Assembly: GCA_011322755.1 (NCBI GenBank)
Contig: DRLZ01000063.1
Coordinates: 1-16,144 of the forward strand
Reading direction: 5' to 3'
Length of the DNA: 16,144 nt
Source of the DNA: Crenotrichaceae bacterium
GTDB lineage: Bacteria > Pseudomonadota > Gammaproteobacteria > Methylococcales > DRLZ01
This document shows positions 1 through 8,154 of the stretch, piece after piece. The notes beneath the pieces are model-generated. The model was not told the DNA's origin. It searched no databases and saw nothing but the letters and a program-made list of their open reading frames with translations. Position 1 is the stretch's first letter. Every line of letters starts with the position of its first letter. Both the position numbers and the translations under genes were made by a program.

Positions 1-2685
1 ATCCTGCACAGCCCAATCCACAGTATTTTCAATCAAATTGACAATGTTAGATGAAACAATACCATTTGCACTTGCCAGTAAACGCAAGGCTTTATCGGCA
101 ACAAACTCATTCGAAGAAAAAATTACCAACCGGGCAGATGGAAGCGATTGCTGCAGGACAGTGTTGGTTATCAAACCGCTGCTTTTACCACTCAGGCTGT
201 CGAGGCTGCCAACATTTGCTGTCGAAGGCCTGGTCTTATAAAATGATTTAAATTCACCTTCCAGCACCGCGCCCAACAAATGTGATTTCGGCTCACCCTC
301 TTGCAGAAATCCGAATTCAGGGTATTTATCGAATTCCGGTAGTATCTGCATTGATGATGAAACCCAGGATTGCTCTGAGCTATGCAGCAATTCAGTGACT
401 GTTATCGCACTGTTTTCGTTATTGACAGACAAGGGTGATGCCCAGACCATTGGTATCTGATCAAAAGCTGATGTAATCACATGCTGGTTATTCAAACGCT
501 CACCACGTATATCGATTGCATAGGGATAATTGAGCATTTTAATTTCCCGCATTGGTACGCCGCCTACATCCCGTGTTACTGGTAATGGAATCACATTATT
601 TTGCGGGTCAAGTACTAGGGTATTCTCAATACTGATTCCATTGTGCTTGAGCCAGTCTTTCAAACCTGATGAGTAAGGCGTTGCGGATAAGCCGTATTGA
701 GTAAATTTTGCTTCTGCTGCACCACTGGAAATAATGACAGCACCGCCTCTCATCAAAAACTGGTCGATCGCAAAAACCTCGATGCTTGTCAGTTGTCTGG
801 GAGCGAGTATCAGTAATACATCAATATCATCTGCCACTTCACCTTGATTGAAATCGACCAGCTCCAGATCATAACGAGATGTCAGGCGTTGACGCAATTG
901 CTGAAAACTTCGACCGCTGGGCATGCGGTATTGTTGTAACAACGGGTTTTGTTTTACGCTTGGAGGAACGTACAAACCAATTTTTTTGACAAAACCAACT
1001 GAAAACCGTTTAACAGCACTTTCCAATACATCTTCAAAGTTGCTTTCCTGTAACGCTTGTGGATTATCAGGAACAGGCAATTGAATTGCTTTCGAGTCGT
1101 TATCCAGTAATAAATAGAAATAAAATCCATGCTGATCTTCCGGACTTTTACGCATGGGTAAAAAACCATAGTTTCTGGCAATCTGCTCAGCCATCCGGGT
1201 ATCAGACATCGGATCAACCAGCGTGTAGTCAAACCGACCATTTGCATTTTTTTTAGCCTTCTCAAGAGCAGTAACAACGCTGGTTTTATAGCTGCGTAAT
1301 GCTTCAGGCAAATCTGTGTCAGAGGAAATATACCCGGTAAACTTGATCGAGCTGGTTAAATACGTATACAAATCACCACGACTTTGATATTCGCTGACGA
1401 CTTTCTTGATCGCACTGGTAATATCATACTCAGGATTGCGTATCGCCACCTTTAAATCACCTTCGCTTTGAGATCGGGTATCAATCAAATCCCGAAACCC
1501 GAGCACTTCAGACTGATCACCATAACGCACCACGATATTGAAATAAATATTCACTACGGAAGGATTGTATTTATCAATAATCTGCAAGGGAACCGGTTTA
1601 ATACCGTAGTTTTCTGCAGCTTCCTGCTCCAGACCTGGATCAAGCGTTGGATCAATCACTTCGACCCGAACCTTGCCATTGCCATACACTGCATATTCTT
1701 CAATCAGATTACGCAGCTGAGGAATTAGCGGCGTCAGTAGTGGATGTGTCTTTCCACTAAAATAAGCGCGAATCAGCAGTGGTTCTTTAAGATGGTCAAG
1801 AGATTGCAAGGTCGCTTGAGAAATTGTGTAGCGTTTATTTTCTGTCAAATCGATTCGCAACGGCTGCAGACGGGACAAGCTGAGATTAGCAACCAGTACA
1901 TTCAATATTAATAACCCGATCAAGCAACGCCAGCGCCAATGTATTCTGGTGTTCCCGGGTTTTGCCCAGCGCCTGGATTCCAGCAAGTAGATATTCAATA
2001 ACAAAAAAGTGACTGTAATACTCAGGTAATAATAGATATCACCCAGATCCAGCACCCCGCGTGCAACTGACGCAAAGCGTGAGCCACTGCCAAATTGTTT
2101 CAGTATTTCAGCTGTACCGGAATCAAAAATGGACGTGAACACCGGTGCTCCGAGCAGATAGAATAACAGGCAAACAATCACAGTGAGAATCAGACTGATG
2201 ATCTGATTGTCACTGATAAAACTCACTGTCAGCCCAATTCCGATATACGCCGACGCTAAAAAGAAGCTGGCAAGATAACCACCCCAGACCGGCCCCCAGT
2301 CAAGCTCTCCCATCATCGCCACAGTGATCGGTAAAGGCAGCGTCAGCAATAAAGCCAAACCGACCAGACTCAAGCTGGCGATAAATTTGCCAATGACTAA
2401 TACGAGAGGAGATACAGGCTGAGTGGTCAGGAATTCCAGCGTTCCCATACGACGCTCTTCACTCCAGAGCCGCATGGTTAAAGCCGCAACCAGAAAAATC
2501 AGCAATAATGGCATCCATTGAAAAAATGAACGTAAATCAGCAGCATTTCTGGCAAAAAAAGTCTCGACCCAGAAAACAATAAACAAGTTTGCAACAAGAA
2601 ATGCGCCCAGAAAAAGAAAGGCTGTCAGAGAAGCGAAGAAAGTGGCAAATTCTTTTTTTGACACCTGTAACAATTGGGACATCAT
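1..2685 (-). CDS. ABC-2 type permease fused to GldG-family auxiliary domain (partial, C-terminus missing)
   Basis: My own translation from ATG 2685 runs 895 codons to the window edge with no stop, so this is one long gene lacking its 3' end. Residues 1 to about 245 form a polytopic ABC-2 permease. The first membrane segment is near 18-39, the second near 58-71, then comes the family-typical stretch LWSEERRMGTLEFL (73-86), and more hydrophobic helices follow. Another membrane helix lies near 252-270. From about 272 (QPLRIDLTENKRYTIS) onward it is a GldG-like extracytoplasmic domain (DUF/ABC_transp_aux type), ending at NTVDWAVQD, a point where relatives usually have some tens more residues. The partner is the ATPase encoded just upstream. 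In Bacteroidetes GldAFG supports gliding, but in proteobacteria the substrate is unknown, so no role is claimed. A second ATG lies one codon inside (2682). No strong ribosome site is visible before either ATG. Confidence 0.88.
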   Translation of the reverse strand, partial: MMSQLLQVSKKEFATFFASLTAFLFLGAFLVANLFIVFWVETFFARNAADLRSFFQWMPLLLIFLVAALTMRLWSEERRMGTLEFLTTQPVSPLVLVIGKFIASLSLVGLALLLTLPLPITVAMMGELDWGPVWGGYLASFFLASAYIGIGLTVSFISDNQIISLILTVIVCLLFYLLGAPVFTSIFDSGTAEILKQFGSGSRFASVARGVLDLGDIYYYLSITVTFLLLNIYLLESRRWAKPGNTRIHWRWRCLIGLLILNVLVANLSLSRLQPLRIDLTENKRYTISQATLQSLDHLKEPLLIRAYFSGKTHPLLTPLIPQLRNLIEEYAVYGNGKVRVEVIDPTLDPGLEQEAAENYGIKPVPLQIIDKYNPSVVNIYFNIVVRYGDQSEVLGFRDLIDTRSQSEGDLKVAIRNPEYDITSAIKKVVSEYQSRGDLYTYLTSSIKFTGYISSDTDLPEALRSYKTSVVTALEKAKKNANGRFDYTLVDPMSDTRMAEQIARNYGFLPMRKSPEDQHGFYFYLLLDNDSKAIQLPVPDNPQALQESNFEDVLESAVKRFSVGFVKKIGLYVPPSVKQNPLLQQYRMPSGRSFQQLRQRLTSRYDLELVDFNQGEVADDIDVLLILAPRQLTSIEVFAIDQFLMRGGAVIISSGAAEAKFTQYGLSATPYSSGLKDWLKHNGISIENTLVLDPQNNVIPLPVTRDVGGVPMREIKMLNYPYAIDIRGERLNNQHVITSAFDQIPMVWASPLSVNNENSAITVTELLHSSEQSWVSSSMQILPEFDKYPEFGFLQEGEPKSHLLGAVLEGEFKSFYKTRPSTANVGSLDSLSGKSSGLITNTVLQQSLPSARLVIFSSNEFVADKALRLLASANGIVSSNIVNLIENTVDWAVQD

Positions 2686-2859
2686 CGTTTATCAATAGTC
2701 AGAAAAAATACGAATTAGGTAGTGAGTAACTATTTTATTGGTATTACTAATATTAACTGCATTTAAGTACGACAAAGCAATACAAGGCTGGTTTGCTCGC
2801 TTCCTCTCAAGAATGAAAGAAACAAGCAATCTGGTATTTCATTCCAGCAACATGGAAAG
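2686..2859 (-). repeat. ATPase-permease gap with an 8-bp inverted repeat
   Basis: This is the 174-base gap between the ATPase stop and the permease-GldG start. It contains a perfect inverted repeat, GAATGAAA (2811-2818) and TTTCATTC (2837-2844), with an 18-base loop. The stem is AT-rich and has no T-run after it on the minus strand, so it is not a convincing terminator. It could be a processing or attenuation structure that sets unequal expression of the two subunits. I see no clear promoter for the downstream gene. Confidence 0.4.
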
Positions 2860-3804
2860 CTACTGAAGAGCCACATGAGACGGTAGATTTATCTCCCGAA
2901 AAATACTTTCAAGATCTCGTCGCTCTGGCGTAATCCGCGTTACGTTATAGCCACACTGAACCAGCGTACGGGTTATTTCTGGCACAATTGATACCAGTGT
3001 GTTACTCCCGGCAGGAGACAATCGATAACTGTAACCAGTTTGATCTTGACCCAGGTACTCAATTGTTTGAACAACAACATGATCCTGTAACTGCGCTATC
3101 AGTTGTTCAGGCGGCCTGTCGACAGTGATCAACAACTGATCACCTTGCTGCAAATTCTCAAGAGTAGAATCCAGCGCCAGTTCACCTTGTTTCAAGATTA
3201 AAACACGGTCGCAAACTGCACTGACTTCCTGTAATACATGTGTTGAAATGATCACTGTTGTGGTCTGTGCAAGCTGTTTAATCAGGCTGCGCATATTTTC
3301 TACCTGGGATGGATCAAGCCCATTGGTAGGCTCATCCAGAATCAATATGCTCGGCTCTGACAGAATTGCTTGTGCAACACCAACACGTTGTCGATATCCA
3401 CGCGATAACGTTTGAATTTTCTGACAGGCTTTACTGCCAATATCTGTCCTTACCAGCGTTTGCTGTACAGCACGACGTGCAGACCGATAAGGCATATGTC
3501 GTAATTGGGTTACATATAAAAGGAAATCAATCACTGTCATGTCCAGATATAACGGACAGTTTTCGGGTAAATATCCGACCCGTGCCTGGGTCGCTGCTGT
3601 GTACTGATTCACATCGACGCCATCAATCGAAATTGATCCTGAACCGGGCTCCAGAAACCCGGTCATCATTTTCATAATCGTTGTTTTGCCTGCACCATTA
3701 TGACCAAGCAATCCAACAATCTGCTGTTGATCAATCTCAAATGAAACATTATTAACGGCAGTAACACTACCGTATTGACGAACAAGGTGTTGCGCTTTCA
3801 GCAT
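2860..3804 (-). CDS. ABC transporter ATP-binding protein (GldA-like, ABC-2 exporter)
   Basis: 314-residue cytoplasmic ATPase that should power the permease-GldG protein encoded downstream on the same strand. All nucleotide-binding motifs are present: Walker A GHNGAGKTT (34-42), Q-loop region GYLPEN (77-82, with the Pro-Glu seen in this subfamily), signature LSRGYRQR (133-140, variant of LSGGQ), Walker B ILILDEPTNGLDP (153-165) and the H-loop histidine H189 in STH. After about residue 215 comes a C-terminal extension of roughly 100 residues typical of GldA/CcmA-like exporters. ATG 3804 is preceded by a weak AAGG-type ribosome site. The gene is divergent from acyP across a 138-base gap that holds a palindrome. 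The export substrate cannot be read from the sequence. Certain as an ABC ATPase, inferred as partner of the next gene. Confidence 0.93.
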   Translation of the reverse strand: MLKAQHLVRQYGSVTAVNNVSFEIDQQQIVGLLGHNGAGKTTIMKMMTGFLEPGSGSISIDGVDVNQYTAATQARVGYLPENCPLYLDMTVIDFLLYVTQLRHMPYRSARRAVQQTLVRTDIGSKACQKIQTLSRGYRQRVGVAQAILSEPSILILDEPTNGLDPSQVENMRSLIKQLAQTTTVIISTHVLQEVSAVCDRVLILKQGELALDSTLENLQQGDQLLITVDRPPEQLIAQLQDHVVVQTIEYLGQDQTGYSYRLSPAGSNTLVSIVPEITRTLVQCGYNVTRITPERRDLESIFREINLPSHVALQ

Positions 3805-3832
3805 TAACCGTAAATAACCTTAATGAAAATTG

Positions 3833-3867
3833 AGTGCTATTTTAGCACTGAGTCGTGAATCTGAAAG
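3833..3867 (-). promoter_or_regulatory. Probable ABC-transporter promoter with palindromic operator
   Basis: On the minus strand CTTTCA (3867-3862) and TAAAAT (3844-3839), 17 bases apart, make a plausible sigma-70 promoter about 30 bases before the ATPase start. The -10 box is 5 of 6, but the -35 box is only 3 of 6. The -10 sits inside a perfect 17-base palindrome, AGTGCTA-TTT-TAGCACT (3833-3849), which looks like a repressor operator. The regulator is unknown. Confidence 0.42.
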
Positions 3868-3942
3868 ACTGATTCAACAGGGTCATGGTAAATTAACAGT
3901 CAGGTCGAATACAATCTTTCACAAAGCTGACAGGAGAACACA

Positions 3943-4218
3943 ATGACGATACGCGTCAATCTGGTTATTCGTGGGCATGTGCAAGGAGTATTTTATCGGG
4001 CATCCGCCTGTGATCAGGCACGGAAACTGAATATCAGCGGCTATGTGCGCAATCTTGCTGATGGCAGCGTAAATGCCGTTGCCGAGGGAAAATCAAAAGA
4101 CATTCAGCATTTCATTAATTGGTGCAAAATCGGCCCTGAAAATGCCAATGTCAAAGAAGTTAGCGTCACTTCTGAACCGGTAACAAATTTAAAAACAGGG
4201 TTTCAAATCATCTCCTAG
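3943..4218 (+). CDS. acyP: Acylphosphatase
   Basis: 91 residues, the normal length for the family. It hydrolyses the carboxyl-phosphate bond of acylphosphates such as acetyl phosphate or 1,3-bisphosphoglycerate in the cytoplasm. Both signature motifs are intact: GHVQGVFYR (11-19) with the phosphate-binding arginine R19, and GYVRNLADGSV (33-43) with the catalytic asparagine N37. The single-domain alpha/beta sandwich fits the whole protein. The start is well set: AGGAG at 3932-3936, six bases before ATG. A possible -10 TACAAT lies at 3910-3915 but no good -35 is visible. The gene is a lone plus-strand unit: divergent from the ABC ATPase, and its stop is only 17 bases from the convergent glmM stop. 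No terminator fits in that space. Confidence 0.95.
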   Translation: MTIRVNLVIRGHVQGVFYRASACDQARKLNISGYVRNLADGSVNAVAEGKSKDIQHFINWCKIGPENANVKEVSVTSEPVTNLKTGFQIIS

Positions 4219-4235
4219 ATTCGTTATACGCCGGA

Positions 4236-5594
4236 TCAACTTGCTATTTGATGAACCAACGATGCATCTTTGACAACATCAGCCAGTTTGTTCGCAAGTC
4301 GAGTTACTTGATTGCTTTCGGTTCCCTCAATCATGACACGAATTAAAGGCTCTGTTCCAGACGCTCTTAACAAAACCCGGCCATCATCACCTAATTCATG
4401 CTCAATGTCTTGTTTAGCAGCCTGAATTACTGCATGTTCAGCCACATTAAAACGTTGTTCAATCTTCACATTGACCAATACTTGCGGGTACTTATTCATT
4501 TCATTTTTTAGTTCATGCAATGTTTTCCCAGATTCATGCATCTCTACCATTACCTGCAAAGCCGCAATAATTCCATCCCCCGTGGAACTCCGATCAAGAC
4601 AAATAACATGTCCTGAATTTTCTCCTCCCAACACCCCGCCTTTTTGCTTTAACAACTCCATCACATAACGATCACCGACGTTGGCTCGTACAAAGTCAAT
4701 TCCAGATTGTTGCAGTGCATGCTCCAATCCCAGATTACTCATTAATGTGCCAACGATTGGCTGCCGTAGGTGATTTTTTGCTGCACGTGATTTTGCAATG
4801 ATGAACAGAATTTCATCGCCATCAACAATTTCACCTTTATGGTCTACCATCATCACCCGGTCACCATCACCATCGAATGCAATCCCGTAATCTGCATGCT
4901 CTTCCAGTACTTTTTGCTGAAGTGTATCAAGATGTGTGGCACCACATTGGTGATTAATATTCAGACCGTCCGGTTCAACTCCAATTGAGCTGACAGTCGC
5001 TCCCAACTCCTCAAAGACATATGGCGCGGTATGATAAGTTGCGCCGTGCGCACAATCAATCACAATCCGGACACCTGAAAAATCCATAAACGCAGGGATT
5101 GTCGACTTGCAAAATTCAATATATCGGGCACCCGCATCATCAATTCTTGTTGCCTTACCTAGCGATGCCGAATCTTTTGTTGTCATCGGTTTATCCAGAT
5201 AGGATTCGATCGCCAATTCAATATCATCAGCCAGCTTTAGTCCTTTAGGACAAAAAAACTTAATCCCGTTATCATCATATGGATTGTGAGAAGCACTGAT
5301 AACAATGCCACATTGAGCTCGGAAAGTTCGGGTCAAATAAGCAATTGCCGGTGTCGGCATAGGCCCCATAAGTTGTGAATTGACACCAGCAGCAGCCAAA
5401 CCGGCTTCCAGAGCAGATTCAAACATATACCCTGATATACGTGTATCTTTGCCAATCAAAACATGGTTATTGTTTCTCGAGTCCGCAAGTACATTTCCAG
5501 CAGCCCAACCGAGCTTGAGGATAAAATCAGCCGTAATCGGATAGTGACCAACCTTTCCCCGAATTCCATCGGTACCAAAATATTGTTTTTTCAT
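4236..5594 (-). CDS. glmM: Phosphoglucosamine mutase
   Basis: 452 residues, near full family length. It interconverts glucosamine-6-phosphate and glucosamine-1-phosphate, the step before GlmU on the route to UDP-GlcNAc for peptidoglycan and lipopolysaccharide. Visible landmarks are the N-terminal FGTDGIRG (6-13); the phosphoserine loop SASHNP with S102, the residue phosphorylated in E. coli GlmM; the metal-binding loop DGDGDR (241-246); the sugar-recognition loop GGENSGH (323-329); and the phosphate-binding loop RASGTEP (409-415). All four domains are complete and no key residue is missing. ATG 5594 is supported by AGGTGA at 5609-5604, nine bases upstream. In many relatives folP lies immediately upstream and secG downstream; here there is a long non-coding leader upstream and a convergent acyP downstream. 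Confidence 0.98.
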   Translation of the reverse strand: MKKQYFGTDGIRGKVGHYPITADFILKLGWAAGNVLADSRNNNHVLIGKDTRISGYMFESALEAGLAAAGVNSQLMGPMPTPAIAYLTRTFRAQCGIVISASHNPYDDNGIKFFCPKGLKLADDIELAIESYLDKPMTTKDSASLGKATRIDDAGARYIEFCKSTIPAFMDFSGVRIVIDCAHGATYHTAPYVFEELGATVSSIGVEPDGLNINHQCGATHLDTLQQKVLEEHADYGIAFDGDGDRVMMVDHKGEIVDGDEILFIIAKSRAAKNHLRQPIVGTLMSNLGLEHALQQSGIDFVRANVGDRYVMELLKQKGGVLGGENSGHVICLDRSSTGDGIIAALQVMVEMHESGKTLHELKNEMNKYPQVLVNVKIEQRFNVAEHAVIQAAKQDIEHELGDDGRVLLRASGTEPLIRVMIEGTESNQVTRLANKLADVVKDASLVHQIAS

Positions 5595-5684
5595 GAAACA
5601 TTCTCACCTAAAGTAAGGAAATTGGTCGCAAACACAAACGACCAGAGACAACAGGGAATCTCTGACAGCCATCGTGAGCACCAG

Positions 5685-5711
5685 TACACTAAGCGCAGAA
5701 ACTGTAGTGTA
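5685..5711. repeat. Inverted repeat TACACTA / TAGTGTA in glmM leader
   Basis: Perfect 7-bp inverted repeat, TACACTA (5685-5691) and TAGTGTA (5705-5711), separated by 13 bases, about 90-115 bases upstream of the glmM start. It could fold in the leader RNA or be a protein-binding site. A further TAGTGT stands at 5768-5773. The half-site shares the ACACTA hexamer seen in the ftsH promoter. Confidence 0.5.
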
Positions 5712-5715
5712 TATG

Positions 5716-5733
5716 GAAATACATGAGTATTTC
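5716..5733. repeat. 7-bp hairpin with ATGA loop in glmM leader
   Basis: Perfect stem GAAATAC (5716-5722) and GTATTTC (5727-5733) closed by a four-base loop, directly next to the TACACTA/TAGTGTA repeat. The stem is compact enough to form in RNA, but no T-run follows on either strand, so it is not an intrinsic terminator. Confidence 0.45.
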
Positions 5734-6076
5734 GAACTCCACCTAATACAGTGTTCTGGTTGCATAGTAGTGTTTTAGAAGTTCCCGGTACTGTATTAAC
5801 AAAATACCGAGTCATGCCCACAGCCACGTGAATTATTAACTATCTTAGCGCGTCATGTATCTAAAGCAATACATCAATTCGTTCTTCTAATAATCACGAC
5901 TTTATAAATAATCAAATCACGCAGACGTTTTCCAGCGTTTTAGAATCAAGCATGCGAACCAAACATTATGTTGTATATGCAGTTCTGTATCAGTTTAGTT
6001 CATTCTCACTGCCGATCACATTGTCAAAAATTGTTAAATTTTCAATTTGTCACAAAATAGAATATAGAGACACATA

Positions 6077-6111
6077 CTAAAAAAGCGTCCATGAATAATC
6101 GTGAACGCTTT
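6077..6111 (-). terminator. Rho-independent terminator of ftsH
   Basis: On the minus strand, 57 bases after the ftsH stop, AAAGCGTTC (6111-6103) pairs with GGACGCTTT (6090-6082) in a 9-bp stem with one G-T wobble and a 12-base loop. The stem runs straight into a run of six T (6084-6079). This should end the ftsH transcript and separates it from glmM, so glmM needs its own promoter. Confidence 0.75.
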
Positions 6112-6167
6112 CTGAATATTATTCTGAGTGCATTAATCTATCTGGTCAATACCCCCATTCAGGCTCC

Positions 6168-8096
6168 TCAATGTTGTTCAGCAGGTCCACCCCAAGGATT
6201 TCGAGTACCTGTAGGCGTTGTAGATTCAGCTGCTTTCACTGCTGACCCACCTGCTCCGGATGTGGGCTCTTCCCAGTCTTTTGGCGGCTTTGGTTCCCGA
6301 CCTTCCATTAAATCCTTGATTTGATCTTTATCAATCGTCTCATATTTGATTAATGCCTCAGCCATTTTGTGCAGGATATCTATTTTGTCTTTTAAAATAG
6401 TCTCAGCTCGCTGATAATTTCGATCAATAAACAAGCGTATCTCTTCATCGATTGCCCGTGCAGTCTGTTCGGAGATTGATTTTGTCTGTGTCATTGATCG
6501 ACCAAGAAATACCTCACCCTCATCTTCGCCATAAGCCAGTGGACCCATATGATCTGACAAGCCCCATTTCGTTATCATATTGCGGGCAATATCGGTTGCT
6601 CGCTCAATATCATTTGATGCACCTGTCGTCACTGCATCAGCACCAAAAATCAGTTCTTCAGCGATACGCCCACCAAACAAACTTGAGATCTGGCTTTCCA
6701 GTTTACGCTTGCTTGCACTGTATTGATCCTGCTCAGGTAAAAACATGGTAATACCCAAGGCACGGCCACGCGGCATAATACTGACTTTGTAAACTGGATC
6801 ATGCTCTGGCACAATACGTCCAACGATACAATGTCCTGCCTCGTGATAAGCAGTCAGTTTTTTCTCATCCTCAGTCATTGCCATTGACCGGCGCTCAGAA
6901 CCCATTAGAATCTTGTCTTTGGCTTTTTCGAGATGCTCCATTGTGACAGATGATTTATCTTCCCTGGCAGCAAACAAGGCAGCTTCGTTAATCAAATTTG
7001 CCAGATCAGCGCCTGAAAAACCAGGAGTACCACGTGCAATGTATTTAATCTCGACACTGCTATCAGTCGGGACTTTCTTTAAATGTACATTTAAGATTTG
7101 CTCCCGACCCCTGATATCCGGCAACCCGACAGTTACCTGACGGTCAAACCGCCCCGGTCTCAGCAATGCAGGATCCAGAACATCAGGACGGTTTGTTGCT
7201 GCAACGACTATGACACCTTCGTTGCCTTCAAATCCATCCATCTCAACCAATAACTGGTTCAGAGTTTGTTCGCGCTCATCATGCCCACCGCCAAGACCCG
7301 CACCTCGATGCCGACCAACTGCGTCAATTTCATCAATAAAGATGATACAGGGTGCATGTTTTTTCGCCTGTTCAAACATATCGCGAACTCTGGAAGCACC
7401 AACACCCACAAACATCTCAACAAAATCAGATCCGGAAATGGTGAAAAAAGGGACTTTAGCTTCCCCGGCAATGGCGCGGGCAAGTAAAGTTTTACCCGTT
7501 CCAGGTGGCCCTACCATCAGTACGCCTCGGGGTATTTTTCCACCAACCTTTTGAAATTTAGAGGGATCTTTGAGAAAATCGACAATTTCACCAACCTCTT
7601 CTTTTGCCTCTTCAACTCCTGCTACATCATCAAGTGTAGCTTTGATCTGGTCTTCTTCCAGCAAACGCGCCTTGCTTTTTCCAAATGACATCGCACCACG
7701 GCCGCCGGCGCCACCACCCTGCATCTGACGCATAAAGAATATCCAGACTCCAATGAGCAAGAGAATCGGGAACCAGCTAATAAAAATACTGAGTAATACA
7801 GATTCTTTTTCAGGCGGTCGCGCAAGAATTTCGACGTCATGAAGCAACAAATCATCAATCATATGTGCATCATTCGGACTATATGTAGAAAAACGGTCTC
7901 CTGTCTTGTATTTACCTCGAACAGAATTATCTTCTATATATACCTTTTCGACTTCATTTGCTTTTACAGCAGCAATGAACTGTGAATAAGGGATGTTTTC
8001 AGTATTGCTATTCTTTGAGCCAAAGTTGTTAAAAACAGATGCTAACGCAATAAAAATAACAACCCATAATATGATATTTTTCAGCATATCGTTCAA
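6168..8096 (-). CDS. ftsH: ATP-dependent zinc metalloprotease FtsH
   Basis: 642-residue hexameric inner-membrane AAA+ protease that degrades misfolded membrane proteins and regulatory substrates (sigma-32 and LpxC in E. coli). The order is: membrane helix 1 (about 7-23), periplasmic domain (about 25-100), membrane helix 2 (about 101-122), Walker A GPPGTGKT (196-203), pore loop FVGVG (229-233), Walker B IIFIDEID (251-258), arginine-finger region ending LRPGRFDR (312-319), zinc site HEAGH (418-422) and probable third ligand D495. The C-terminal tail is glycine/proline-rich. The start is TTG at 8096: AGGAG (8110-8106) lies nine bases before it, while the next ATG (8087, residue 4) is 18 bases from AGGAG. 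The resulting MNDM N-terminus matches what I recall of pseudomonad FtsH. It has its own promoter and terminator, with no rlmE upstream and no folP downstream. Confidence 0.98.
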   Translation of the reverse strand: MNDMLKNIILWVVIFIALASVFNNFGSKNSNTENIPYSQFIAAVKANEVEKVYIEDNSVRGKYKTGDRFSTYSPNDAHMIDDLLLHDVEILARPPEKESVLLSIFISWFPILLLIGVWIFFMRQMQGGGAGGRGAMSFGKSKARLLEEDQIKATLDDVAGVEEAKEEVGEIVDFLKDPSKFQKVGGKIPRGVLMVGPPGTGKTLLARAIAGEAKVPFFTISGSDFVEMFVGVGASRVRDMFEQAKKHAPCIIFIDEIDAVGRHRGAGLGGGHDEREQTLNQLLVEMDGFEGNEGVIVVAATNRPDVLDPALLRPGRFDRQVTVGLPDIRGREQILNVHLKKVPTDSSVEIKYIARGTPGFSGADLANLINEAALFAAREDKSSVTMEHLEKAKDKILMGSERRSMAMTEDEKKLTAYHEAGHCIVGRIVPEHDPVYKVSIMPRGRALGITMFLPEQDQYSASKRKLESQISSLFGGRIAEELIFGADAVTTGASNDIERATDIARNMITKWGLSDHMGPLAYGEDEGEVFLGRSMTQTKSISEQTARAIDEEIRLFIDRNYQRAETILKDKIDILHKMAEALIKYETIDKDQIKDLMEGREPKPPKDWEEPTSGAGGSAVKAAESTTPTGTRNPWGGPAEQH

Positions 8097-8112
8097 TGCT
8101 TAGTTCTCCTGC

Positions 8113-8126
8113 CCACGGATTCGTGG
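8113..8126 (-). promoter_or_regulatory. Small hairpin just upstream of the ftsH ribosome binding site
   Basis: CCACG (8113-8117) and CGTGG (8122-8126) form a 5-bp stem with a four-base loop in the ftsH 5' leader. It ends two bases before the AGGAG at 8110-8106. It may affect access to the ribosome site or the stability of the mRNA. This is structural inference only. Confidence 0.4.
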
Positions 8127-8154
8127 ACTCACTATAACCAAATGAAACTGGTTG

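Larger units (their letters stand above)
5595..6076. other. Non-coding, hairpin-rich region between ftsH terminator and glmM
   Basis: I see no credible gene here. On the minus strand a 78-codon frame starting at a GTG (5827) ends in an ATGA overlap with glmM, but it has no ribosome site and no recognisable motif. A weak promoter candidate reads toward glmM: TTGCTT (5869-5864), 16-base spacer, TAAGAT (5847-5842). That would give an untranslated leader of about 240 bases. A 6-bp inverted repeat, ATGTAT (5855-5860) and ATACAT (5869-5874), overlaps its -35. The leader contains several perfect stems listed separately. No remnant of folP is recognisable and no tRNA was found. Confidence 0.5.

Noticed and set aside
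954..1728. Small open frames on both strands opposite or within the GldG region, and a possible frameshift there
   Set aside because: Frame-by-frame reading from 2685 to 1 gives one uninterrupted protein, so the smaller frames are shadows and no frameshift is needed.
5720..5760. TTCGAAAT stretch considered as a tRNA T-loop
   Set aside because: The flanking bases do not form a T-arm with the required loop, and no acceptor or anticodon stem can be drawn.
5591..5827. 78-codon minus-strand frame ending in an ATGA overlap with glmM
   Set aside because: It starts at a GTG without a ribosome site, has no recognisable motif, does not resemble FolP, and contains hairpin-forming DNA. The overlap with glmM is probably chance.
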